Both the position numbers and the translations under genes were made by a program. Shown here one piece after another: positions 1 to 9,155 of a stretch of DNA of 11,163 nucleotides (its first letter is position 1; the number at the start of each line of letters is the position of its first letter). Source of the stretch: Pigoraptor vietnamica (lineage: Eukaryota; Opisthokonta; Filasterea); assembly GCA_943704525.1 (NCBI GenBank), contig CALSCQ010000158.1:1-11163 (forward strand), read 5' to 3'. The notes under the pieces were generated by a model. That model did no database searches. It saw only the letters and a list, made by a program, of their open reading frames with translations, and was not told the DNA's origin.

Positions 1-48
<48 letters not shown>
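1..48. repeat. Poly-T tract (48 T)
   Basis: The window opens with 48 uninterrupted T. Read on the minus strand this is an A tract that begins only 7 bases after the stop codon of the ankyrin-repeat gene. It may be a genuine homopolymer, or a place where an assembly stopped. It is not a cDNA tail, because the adjacent gene still has its introns. Confidence 0.9.
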
Positions 49-55
49 CATACAG

Positions 56-1682
56 TCATGAAACAGTCGAACGACGTGCCTTCGAATGGCGGGGCTTGCC
101 GATCGTTTTCTCTTGCGCTGCCGTTGTGATGTAATCCTGCAACGCCCGTGTGAGCAAACGGCGTATAGAGTGCGCATGTGAAGTGCACGTATTGTTGAGA
201 GGGCATAACTCACCCGCACGGCAGCCAGAAGCGTTTCCATGACAGTGTTGTCCGCCGCCTCCTTTCGCATCTCGGTGAGAAGGCGGTCGATGCCAAGCTT
301 CGAGATGAGGAAGGCACGCGCCGATTTGCACCGCACGCTCCCAAAGACACTCTGTATCGGGTAAGAGCCCCAAGTGAGCGGCGATTAGCTATCGAAAGCA
401 ATAGCACGACAGACGATTGAACGTACCACAAGCGGTAGCTTCGGACCCTGCGCCAACTCCCATATCGTGTCAAAGAGGCTCTGTTTGGACGGCCTCTTGC
501 CCGGCGGAGGCTGTGGCAGCTGCGATAAGAAGACACAGTATTCAACAACGAGACGAAGTGGAACCCCGCAAAAAATCAGACAACACTTGAGAGAGAGCAT
601 GGCCTTACCCGCTCGTCCTTCTCAATCTGCTTCAAGCGGTTGTCGGCGCAGGCCATCGCATCGTTATCGTACATGTCGGTAGTGGTCACCGACGCGCCTA
701 CGGCAGAGTAAACAAATCAAATTGCTGAAACGGAAATGGACCAAAGAGAGAGAGAGAGAGAGTTCCACTACAACTGCACACTGCACACCCGGTTACTGTC
801 GCACCTTTCGAGACGAGGAAGCGCACAACGGCCGTCTGCCCCTCCAGCGCAGCTAGGTGCAACGCAGTCCGCTCATGCTTGTCCGTTGCGTTGATGTCCG
901 CCTCTGAATTTCGAACAGGGGGGTCAATGGCACTGTCGGATCACAACATGGCCGACCATGTCCGCAGACGCACCTTTCTGGCCGAACAGCAGCTCTATCA
1001 CGCACTCCAGATTACCCTTCACAGCTGCGCGTGACAGCGGTGTCTGCCCCTGCATATATGAGCACGCAACGTGGCGTGTTAATGCACGATACCGACCGAG
1101 TAACGCACGCCCACCACTCACCCTGTTGTCAACGACGTCGACGCTGCCGCCTGCCTGCAAGACGCAACGCATCATTTCCGCACTACCGTTCTCGGCGACA
1201 TAATGCACAAAGCGAATGCCGGTCGACTTGTCGACGACGCGGTTGACGAGGTCAATTCCCTTGGCGTCGTGGATCAACCCCTGCGCAGAGTGCAGCGTCA
1301 AATCGAAGCAATGAAGTACACTCTTGAACAGACTCAGACATGAATCGCCTGTGCTTTCACGATCCACTTGAACACGGACCCCATGGGATGGCAGTTACAC
1401 TATCGTTACGACCGCGGCCTTAGATCCACTTAAAAGCGCACACGTACACACCTCCACGGAGGCCGTAGTCGGCTCAGCCACCGCCGCTAGAAGCTGCTGC
1501 ATGAACTGCGGCGTAATCACGCTCGATCGCTTGGCGACGGGACCGTCTGCGGCCGGTGACGCGGCATTTTTGGCCTTCTTGTTCCGCGCACGGGACGACT
1601 TGCCAGGTGGGGACACGGCCGTTGCGCCTGCCCCGCCGCTGGGGATCTCCAGCGACTGGGGCCTGGATCCCCCTTCGTCCAT
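56..1682 (-). CDS. Ankyrin-repeat protein, 321 aa, eight exons
   Basis: I do not recognise a named family beyond ankyrin repeats. Exons on the minus strand are 1682-1452, 1280-1122, 1049-974, 903-805, 697-609, 519-427, 351-214 and 136-56, totalling 966 nt. All seven introns are GT-AG and all junctions keep frame. The start is the ATG at 1682; an open frame extends slightly upstream but has no earlier ATG. Residues 1-60 are low-complexity and Ser/Ala/Pro-rich, with a basic nuclear-signal-like patch (SSRARNKKAKN). Residues about 65-200 form roughly four ankyrin repeats, with the hallmark pieces DNRGQTPLSRAAVKGNLE and HERTALHLAALEGQTAVV each completed by splicing. The C-terminal 120 residues are charged and unassigned, ending in a basic tail. 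No membrane segment or signal peptide is visible. Ankyrin repeats mediate protein binding, so a scaffold or adaptor role is likely; the partner is unknown. It diverges from IFT144 across a 580-base spacer. Confidence 0.85.
56..1682 (-). other. Intron map of the ankyrin-repeat gene
   Basis: The introns are 1281-1451 (171 nt), 1050-1121 (72), 904-973 (70), 698-804 (107), 520-608 (89), 352-426 (75) and 137-213 (77). Donors in transcript order are GTGTGT, GTGAGT, GTGCGT, GTGCGA, GTAAGG, GTACGT and GTGAGT. Acceptors are CAG, except TAG at 698. Introns 3 and 4 are phase 1 and the rest are phase 0. The acceptor of intron 1 is the least certain: a TTCAAG site at about 1322 would add a short in-frame stretch. 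The CAG at 1281 is preferred because it restores an ankyrin helix (VEGLIHDAKG). Confidence 0.8.
745..762. repeat. (AG)9 dinucleotide repeat
   Basis: A short run of AG repeats lies inside the fourth intron (698-804) of the ankyrin gene. On the transcribed strand it reads CT-rich and sits upstream of the acceptor, so it could act as part of a polypyrimidine region. Confidence 0.85.
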
Positions 1683-1805
1683 GTTAAACGACGCTGCCAC
1701 GAGGAGGGACGAAGCGCGATGCTGCTAAACACCTACGTCGAACTTTGACGATGCATTTTCAAGTGCTGCAGGTGGGGGCAACAGCGAAACGACTGCCTTC
1801 CGTGA

Positions 1806-1828
1806 TGACGTTATTATGAAGATGACGT
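1806..1828. promoter_or_regulatory. Paired TGACGT motifs (CRE/bZIP-like)
   Basis: TGACGT occurs at 1806-1811 and again at 1823-1828, both preceded by GA and separated by 11 bases. TGACGT is the half-site core bound by CREB/ATF-type bZIP factors. Two copies this close in a promoter spacer are suggestive, but six-base motifs also occur by chance, and no binding factor is known here. Confidence 0.25.
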
Positions 1829-1841
1829 CTTATAACCGTTT

Positions 1842-2000
1842 ATGGGAAGTAAAGGTGAAACAAAACACAAAAGGATATATTGCTATAGTAATATATTTAA
1901 TAGGATATTAATTCATCGTACTTCTTATTATGGTAATAAATGTCTGAAAACGGTAAATATAGAAGGACCTATTTATCTATATATGGTAATACGAGGCACA
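1842..2000. other. AT-rich island in the divergent spacer
   Basis: About 160 bases of markedly AT-rich sequence sit in otherwise GC-rich surroundings. They include an imperfect 22-base palindrome at 1875-1896 (two mismatched position pairs excluded, the arms mirror ATATATT/AATATAT) and a direct repeat TATGGTAATA at 1929-1938 and 1982-1991. It could be a nucleosome-free promoter core or the remnant of an inserted element. Overlapping open frames here have no recognisable content. Confidence 0.6.
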
Positions 2001-2169
2001 TTCCGAATCGAAAAAATTCCAGGCTCGGTTCAGCGCTGTTTTCAAAAAAAATTGGCCCGTGCGCTTCGAAAACGTCAACAGCGGCGCATTCGTCCCCGCA
2101 GCACGCGCGCACATTCGCGGCGTCCCTGGACCTCCGTGGTGGTCCGAGTGCGCGTGCAGGCGTTCGCGG

Positions 2170-2183
2170 GTTGTGAGGGCAAT
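2170..2183. promoter_or_regulatory. Possible degenerate X-box (RFX site)
   Basis: The 14-mer GTTGTGAGGGCAAT resembles the RFX X-box (GTTGCCATGGCAAC type) and matches 11 of 14 positions of the relaxed form GTTGYYATRRCAAC. It ends 79 bases before the IFT144 start codon. In animals, many ciliary genes carry an X-box within a few hundred bases upstream of the start. The match is imperfect, so this is only a candidate. Confidence 0.2.
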
Positions 2184-2262
2184 AAGCGGCAGGGCGACAG
2201 CCGTGCCCACATCCGTGTTTCTTCGTGAGAATAGTGCGCCCGATCGGCGCTGGGTGACGAAG

Positions 2263-5200
2263 ATGAAGGTACGTAGGGGCGATTAGGGGCGATTACGCCG
2301 TCATGTGCGTGGTCAGATGTGATTCAGTAGGAGAACGCTCTCTAATGCGCCCTCCCGGCTGTGTGCAGGGCGTGTTTGACGTGCCAAGCAAAAAGCTTGG
2401 CGAGGGACCCGTTATTTTTGCGTGGCAAAAGTCGCAGGGCAACTACCTTGCAGCATGCGGGTGCGTGTGTGGGCGCGTTTGGGTACCTCTGCATCTGCCG
2501 CGATTCTCTGCAAGACGGATGGGGTTTCGATTTCAAAAATCGGATAGTTCGCACTTTTCGCAATGCCTTAGACGCACGGAAGATTTGGGGTCCAGTCGTC
2601 CTCTCGGCCGCTGTTATTTAAGCCGATGCCACTTGTCAACATCCCCTGGTCTCACGCTCTTGGTTGTGCCGTGTTGCGCAGTGTGAATCGGATGGTATAC
2701 ATCTACGACCGACATGGCGACCTCATCTGCGAGATTGCCCTGCAGGGGTGGGTTGCAGCGCACGCGTGATGGCAGTGAGCTGAAAATGTGGGGCTCCATG
2801 GAAGTCCTCTTGGTGTTGTAGATCGCATGAGTCTGTTGGCATAATATTCACATGCGACGTACGCGTTTATGTAATGGGTGTGCGGCACGTGTGCGAGTGA
2901 ATGTCTTCTGTGTTGTGCGTGTGTTTGCTGTGTTTTATGCGTGCGCTCACGTGCCGTGTGCGTGCAGGGCGTGCATGGGCATGGACTGGGACAAGGACGG
3001 CGATGTGTTGGCCGTGATACAGGACAAGTCCCCCGCGGTGTATCTGTGGGACGCCTACACGAAGCGCTCGACCATGCTCGACTCGAGCATGAAGGACCTC
3101 ACGTTCTGCAAGTGGTCGTCGACGGAGCCCCTGCTTGCGATCGGCACGGCCAAGGGAAGCCTCCTCATCTACAATCGCGCCACGTCAAAGAAGGTGCCCA
3201 TTCTCGGCAAGCACACGAAGCGCATCGACTGCGGCGCGTGGAACAACCGCGGCGTCCTTGCGCTCGGCTCGGAGGACAAGTCGTTCACGCTGAGCAACGC
3301 GGAGGGGGACACGCTCGCGCAGCCGCAGCTCCGCGCCGAGCCTGGCGACATTCAGTTTGCGCAGCGTGCGCAGGGCGGCGAACCCTCAAACATCGTCAGC
3401 ATGGCCCTCGGGAAGAAGTCGCTCTATCTGTACAATCCGGACGAGCCGGACAGCCCGATTGAGCTCCAATTCCAGGTGCGGGGAGCCTCGTCGCAGCACC
3501 TCTTCTCTGTCGACTGTTGCATTCGTTGTGGATTCGTGTTGCACGTGTCCGTGTGTACGCTTGATGTGGATTATCTCCCTACTCTCGACGTCGTTCAACT
3601 TTGTAACCCTCCGTGTGCGCTCCCTGACCCCAGGCGCGCTACGGCAACATTGTGTCGCACAAGTGGTACGCCGACGGCCTCATCATGATTGGCTTCAGCA
3701 ACGGATATCTCGTCGTGATTTCGACCGGCATTGACGAGATTGGCCAGGAGCTGTACCAGTCGCGCAACCACAAGGTGCGTTCTTCGCTCGTGGGACTGCG
3801 TTGTCGTCCTCTCTTTTGTTTGCTTTCTTTGCATGTGCAAAGCGTGTCTGTTGCTGCCTGGCGTTGTCTCGTACTGCGCCGCACACGCTCACATACGTGC
3901 CGTCTCGTTAATAGGACTACTTGAGCGACATTGCGATCTCGACGGCGATCAACAAGGCGGCGTCGATTGGCGACAGCTGCGTCAAGATCCACGACCTCGC
4001 CGATCTCAAGGACATCTACAACATTATTCAGCTGGACGACGACCGCGGCAACGTGGGTTCACACTGTGGCATTCACACGCACGCGCACGCACGCGTCGAT
4101 GCCAGACATTCTCAACTTTTGGCTTTCTTCTGCTCATCGCTTCGAGCCTTTGACGTGCTTCATGCAATCTCGTAACGCGGTTTCCACTCACACATCGCGT
4201 CGTCTGTGCACAGTTGGACAAGATTGCGTGGTCCGACGACGGCCAGTTGCTCTGCGTGAGCACAAAGACGGGGCGTCTCTACACCTTCCTCACCAAGATG
4301 CCCGTTCTCGGGTCGGCGTGCGGCACGCGCGTGGCCCATCTCACGTCCCTCCTCGAGGTCACCGTGGAGGACGCCGTCGAGAAGGAGAAGCCCGTGTGCG
4401 TCTCGCTCGACGTGGAGCCCGCTTTCGTGGCATTGGGGCCGTGCTACGTCGCGGTGGGGATGAACAATCGCGCGTGGTTTTACGCGTCGGTCGAGCGCGG
4501 GTTCGAGCGCAGCGCCGGCGGCTACGAGCCCGTCGGCGAGAGGGAGTACGTGGGGACGATTTCGAAGATGGCGCTCAATTCCGACTACGCCGCCGTGTTA
4601 CACGAGGGCCGCGTGCTGCTCCACATGATCGAGGGCTCTGGGGATGCGAACGACGAGGTCGCAACGGACGGCGACAGGAGCAGCCAGATGTTCCCCGACG
4701 CCGACTCCGAGGCGAAGATCCAGTGCGTCGCCCTCACGAACGAGTTTTTCGTCTACGGAACGGACGCCGGCACGCTCGTCGTGTTTATGCTTGAGGACTG
4801 GCACCAGGTGACCGAGTACCGCCACGTCGTCGGCGTGCGCGACGTGTTTCCCGACGTCTCCGGGACGCGCCTCGTCTTCTTTGACGAGAAGAACGACGGC
4901 TTCATCTTCAGCCTCGTCAACGACTCTGTTATCGAGATCCCCCACTTCTCGGCCAAGTCGCGCGGCGCCCTCTGGGACAACCACTCGCGCAGTCGCAACT
5001 GCTTTGTGGTTTACGACGACGAGAAGATCCACACGTACGTCACGTGCCTGTCGTCGCGCGGGACCCCGGAGGTCCGCCACGTCGGCGCGACCAAGCTGCC
5101 CTTTGGCCACACGCCCCTCATGCTGCACAACGGCTCGGTCACGTGCCTGACGCAGAGCGGCCGCACCGCGCCCGTCATTCTGTCGACACACGAGCTCGTC

Positions 5201-8200
5201 CGCTCGTCGCAGCACCTAACGGACAGCCAGCTTGCGGAATCCCTCAAGCAGCACGTGAGCCTCTTGCGCCTGTCCGACGCGTGGCCCGTCGCGCGCCTCC
5301 TCGACGACCAGGAGTCGTGGCTGGAGCTCGGTCGTGCTGCTCTGGAGCAGCTAGACATTGCGCTCGCCATCCGCGTGTACCGGCAGATTCGCGACGTCGG
5401 CATGGTCCTCGCACTGCAGCGGCTGGAAGGAACCGAGGATCGCGCGCTGCTGTGCGGGCACGTCGCCTTGATCGCCGGGCAGTTTGACACTGCGCAGGCG
5501 CTCTTCATGCAGTCGGCCTTTCCGTCGGCCGCACTCGAGATGCGAAAGGTGTGTGGCTCTTGTCAGCGCTCTCGTACGTTGATTTCGTGTGCTGCATTTT
5601 GCACACCATTTGTTTCTAGCTTGTCCAATATATTGACTTTCAACGCGCCGCGCTGCAGGACCTTCTCCACTGGGACCAGGCCCTCCAGCTCGCCAAAACA
5701 CTTGCGCCAGCGAGCGTGCCGTACATCTCGAAAGAGTACGCGCAGCAGCTCGAGCTCAAGGGCGAGTTTGGGCGTGCGCTGCAGATGTACGAGGCCGGCA
5801 TCACGAACTCGGACGCGGACATTGACCACGACGTGCTGTGCCAGGCTGGCATTGCGCGCATGGCCGTCCGCACCAACGACTTCCGTCGCGGTATTCGCCT
5901 TGCGAACGAGCTCGACAACAGGCAGCTGTACCGCGAGTGCGGCAACGCGCTCGAGGCGATGAAGCAGGTGCGCACTTTGTGTGTGTGACTGTGTGTCTGC
6001 GTGTAACTGCGTGTGCGTATGCGTCTCAATGTTCGTATGTCGCACGCGTGAACTTATGCTTTGTATTCGCAACAGTTTTCGGAGGCGGGCACAATGTTCG
6101 AGAAGGGTCGCTTCTTCGACCGCGCCGTGTCCGTTTACCTCCAGACGAAGAACTACGCCAAGGTCGGCGAGCTGCTTGAGCACGTCAGCACGCCCAAGCT
6201 GCACGGACAGTACGCGAAGGCGCGCGAGGCGGAGGGCAAGTATAAGGAGGCCGTGCGCGCGTACCTCAACGCAAAGGACTACGACAACGTCATCCGCATC
6301 TACCTCGACCACCTCAAGGTGTGACTCTGCTCGCACGCACCCCTGCGAGTGCTTGCTTCTGTTCGTCTATATGTTGCGCATGCGCGGACTGGTACTCTAT
6401 GCGATCGCGTGGGCGAGAGTGTGTGCATTCCGGTCACGTGTGTCGGCCTTGCGTGCTTGCTCATCGCCCGTTCTTCTCGTCCCAACAGAACCCCGAGGAG
6501 GCCGTGCGCATCGTGCGTGAGACACAGTCGAGTGAGGGCGCGCGGATGGTCGCCAAATTCTTCCAGAACCTCGGCGAGTTCCGCCCCGCCGTCGAATTCC
6601 TCGTCGTGTCCAAGCAGATCGACGAGGCCTTCAAGATTGCCCAGGCCAATGACGTCATGGAGGTGCGTCCGCGTTCGCATTGAGATAGTGTGGAAGTTAT
6701 TCCTGCTCTAAATGCAGCCCGTAGCGTGTGTGCGACTGGGTGCTTACTATCCCATTTGCTCTCGTGTGTGTCTGTCGTGTGTGTGTCGGTGTCTGCGCCG
6801 CGTGCCGCTGTGTTTTCGCGCAGGTGTTTGCGGAGGTTATCGGGAGCGACGGATCCAACGAGGACTACCAGAGCATCGCGCTGTACTTTGAGGGCAAGAA
6901 CAACCATCTGCTCTCCGGCAAGTTCTTCATGAAGTGCGGCCAGTACAACAAGGCCCTCCGCCACTTCCTCGCCGCGCCCATCGGCGACGGAGAGGCCATC
7001 GACTGCGCCATTGAGGCGGTGCGTTTTGCCTCTGTCGCCCCTGTTGCCCTGTTCCCACTCCTTGCGCCAAATGTGTGCCTGCAGCTGAGAATTCGGCACA
7101 TCGCTTTGCTGTGAGTGAGAATTGGGCCATTGGTCGTTTGTCGCACGTCTGACGCTCTTTCGTCTCTGCCGTTGCGCTGCCAGGTCGGTCTTGCGAAGAA
7201 CGAGCGGCTCGTGCACACGCTCATCGACTACCTTATGGGCGACACGGACGGCCAGATCAAGGTCCGTGTCCGTGTTACGCTCCCTGTCGTTACGCACATG
7301 CCGTCTGCTCACGCCCGGCGCTATTTCTGCCGCGTGCATGGCGTCGTTGCCCACTTGTCGTTTTCTTACTTATTCGTACCCTTCCTCCCCTCCTTCCAGG
7401 ATCCCAAGTACATTTTCAAGCTGTGGATGTCGCTCAAGCAGTACCGCGAGGCCGCGCGGACGGCCATTATTATTGCGCGCGAGGAGCAGAACAACGGTTC
7501 GTCTCTACTTGGTCATCGCACGTGTACCATAAAGAAATTTTGCTCTGTCGCTCACCATTTGTGTTGCTTTCTTTTTCAGGGCACTACCGCGAGGCGCACG
7601 ACACGCTGTTCAAGATGTACAAGGAGCTCGAGCAGCAGAAGATTCGCATTCCCGCCGAGATGGTCTCGAACCTCATGATCCTCCACAGCTACATTCTCGT
7701 CAAGGCACGTGGACTTATTGCGGCTGTTGCGGTTGCCATCTCGCGTTTGTGTCTGTCTTGGCCCGTGTCATTTCCGCACATGCATCCGTTTGGTTTTAAG
7801 TAGGGACGCAACCTCTAACTGACGCTTTAAATGCCCTTGTGCGCCCGTTGTGTTCGACAGATGCACATCAAGCAGGAGGACCACCTCACGGGCGCGCGCA
7901 TGCTCATTCGCGTGGCCAACAACATCAGCAAGTTCCCTTCCCGTATCCGCCTGCACTCGACTACACGTGTGCGCTTTATGGCGTGTCTTTGGTTGCCTGC
8001 CGCCTTCGTGTGCGCGCGACGGATGTGCGTTTTTTTTCGCGCTGCTTTTTCATGTGTGTGTGTTCCTTGACTGCTCTTTCGCGTCTTGCACGCGCGCACA
8101 GATATTGTGCCCATTCTCACGACGACCGTCATTGAGTGCCAGCGGAGCAACCTGAAGAACAGCGCCTTTAGTTACGCCGCCATGCTGATGCGCCCGGAGT

Positions 8201-9155
8201 ATCGCACGAAGATCGACGCCAAGTACAAGCGCAAGATCGAGATGATTGTGCGGTGCGTTGGCCACTGCGTTTTCCTCTCACCGACCTGGTTTTTTTTTTT
8301 TTTTTGTGTGTGTGTGTGTGTGCGTGCCTGCGTGTGCGTGCGTGTGCGTGTGCGTGCGTGTGCGTGTGCGTGTGTGTGTGTGTGTGTGCGTGTGTGTGTG
8401 CGTGTGTGTGCGTGTGCGTGTGCGTGTGTGTGCGCGTGTTTGTGTGTGTGTTGCATGTTTGTTCTATATGGAGGAACAGCAGCGTAGGAACAGCGTGTGC
8501 TAATAATTAGCGATTCGTGCGCGTGCAGTAAGCCTGAGCGCGCCGAGGAGGAGGAGCCCAAGACACCCTGCCCCTACTGCAAGAACGCGGTGCCGCAGTC
8601 CGAGCTCAACTGCCCCGAGTGCAAGAACACGCTGCCCTACTGCATCGCCACGGTGAGTGCGCCAATGCCGGAGTGCAACTGCATGCGTATGTGTGTGTGT
8701 GTTATCTGCCGTGTGTTACACTTGTTGTGGCAATGCCTCCAGCGCTGTTTCCGCCCGCTGTTTCTGAGTAGTACCACTGTAGATATGCATGTTATCGCAC
8801 CGCTTTCGTCTACTGTTACAGTGTGTGTGCGTCGTTATTGAAACGGCGCCTCCTTGCCCTGACGCAGGGCTTCCACATGGAGGCAGAGGACTGGACAATG
8901 TGTCCCTCGTGCCAGTTCCCCGCGCTCTATTCCAAGTTCAGCAAGCTCATCGAGATTGAGCGCAAGTGCCCCATGTGCACGGCCGAGATCTCGCCATCGT
9001 CGATCACGCACGTGCTCGACGTCCGCCAGTACCTCGCGCAGTATTCTGAGATGGAGAAGGAGCCCAAGGAAGCCAAGGCGGCGACGCCCGCGAACAACGG
9101 CGCGCTCGACCTCATGGCAGACGAGGACGACAAGGAAAATTCGACAAACGTGTGA
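2263..9155 (+). CDS. WDR19: Intraflagellar transport protein 144 (WDR19), 1383 aa, complete
   Basis: This is a subunit of the IFT-A complex, which drives retrograde transport along the axoneme and helps import membrane proteins into cilia. The 18 joined exons give 4152 nt, close in length to human WDR19 (1342 aa). Residues 1 to about 600 are two WD40-type propellers, with family signatures [29 protein letters not shown]-like HLTSLLEV and [10 protein letters not shown]. Residues about 620-1230 are TPR-like helices ([27 protein letters not shown]-like [28 protein letters not shown]). The C-terminus carries zinc-ribbon cysteines: C1261/C1264, C1275/C1278, C1300/C1303 and C1322/C1325. A tail of 58 residues follows the last cysteine, longer than in the human protein. 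The start ATG has A at -3. IFT121, IFT122 and IFT140 share the architecture but not these signatures. Confidence 0.96.
2276..2298 (+). repeat. Short tandem duplication in IFT144 intron 1
   Basis: GGGGCGATTA occurs twice back to back just after the first donor site, within intron 2269-2368. It is short and probably reflects replication slippage. Confidence 0.6.
7705..7860 (+). other. WDR19: GC-AG intron in IFT144
   Basis: The exon ending at 7704 encodes HSYILVK and is followed by AAG|GCACGT, not GT. The next exon begins at 7861 after TTCGACAG and reads [15 protein letters not shown]. This matches the uninterrupted family sequence. Using the nearest GT, four bases downstream, would shift the frame. 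GC-AG introns are a minor natural class spliced by the major spliceosome. Confidence 0.85.
8290..8305. repeat. T16 tract
   Basis: A run of 16 T starts a long low-complexity stretch inside the largest IFT144 intron (8253-8528). It runs directly into a TG-rich microsatellite. Confidence 0.9.
8306..8453. repeat. Imperfect (GT)n/(GTGC)n microsatellite
   Basis: About 150 bases alternate GT with GC interruptions (GTGTGCGTGTGC). They lie in the IFT144 intron between the last TPR exon and the first zinc-ribbon exon. Alternating purine-pyrimidine DNA of this kind can adopt the left-handed Z form. The Cys-Val open frames read through it are artefacts of the repeat. Confidence 0.9.

Larger units (their letters stand above)
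1683..2262. promoter_or_regulatory. Divergent 5' spacer between the ankyrin gene and IFT144
   Basis: These 580 bases separate the two start codons, which point away from each other. The spacer should therefore hold both promoters and both 5' untranslated regions. The stretch near the ankyrin start (1683-1840) and the stretch near IFT144 (2030-2262) are GC-rich, and the middle (about 1842-2000) is strongly AT-rich. No open frame here looks like a gene. No convincing TATA box or initiator can be singled out. Confidence 0.6.
2263..9155 (+). other. WDR19: Exon map of IFT144 (18 exons, 17 introns)
   Basis: Exons are 2263-2268, 2369-2460, 2682-2747, 2968-3475, 3634-3774, 3915-4052, 4214-5548, 5659-5967, 6076-6318, 6489-6662, 6824-7018, 7184-7261, 7400-7496, 7580-7704, 7861-7942, 8102-8252, 8529-8652 and 8868-9155. 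Every junction keeps frame and joins sequence contiguous in known IFT144 proteins. Introns are 83-276 nt. Sixteen are GT-AG; the one at 7705-7860 is GC-AG. Exon 1 contributes only Met-Lys (ATGAAG, donor GTACGT). The largest exon, 4214-5548, encodes 445 residues spanning the end of the first propeller, the second propeller and the first helices. Confidence 0.9.

Noticed and set aside
1-48. A retroposed gene copy with a poly(A) tail
   Set aside because: The ankyrin gene beside the tract retains seven introns, so it was not copied from a spliced mRNA.
1842-2228. A 128-residue plus-strand open frame across the AT-rich island
   Set aside because: Its codon use and composition change abruptly along its length, it has no recognisable motif, and it lies in the promoter spacer.
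4598-5215. A 205-residue open frame antisense to the largest IFT144 exon
   Set aside because: It lies wholly opposite conserved IFT144 coding sequence. High G/C at third positions removes stops from the antisense frame, and the translation looks like no family.
5563-6336. A 257-residue antisense open frame across IFT144 exons 8 and 9
   Set aside because: It crosses two IFT144 introns and contains His-Thr repeat sequence from intronic TG tracts. It is a shadow frame.
6461-7354. A 297-residue antisense open frame
   Set aside because: It spans several supported IFT144 exons and introns on the other strand and has no coherent domain.
8246-8561. Cys-Val and His-Thr repeat open frames
   Set aside because: They are translations of the intronic GT microsatellite between two well-supported IFT144 exons.
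2263-9155. Assignment to IFT121 (WDR35), IFT122 or IFT140
   Set aside because: These paralogues share the WD40-TPR plan, but the N-terminal signatures, the [10 protein letters not shown] helix and the IPYCIAT-like zinc-ribbon sequence match IFT144.
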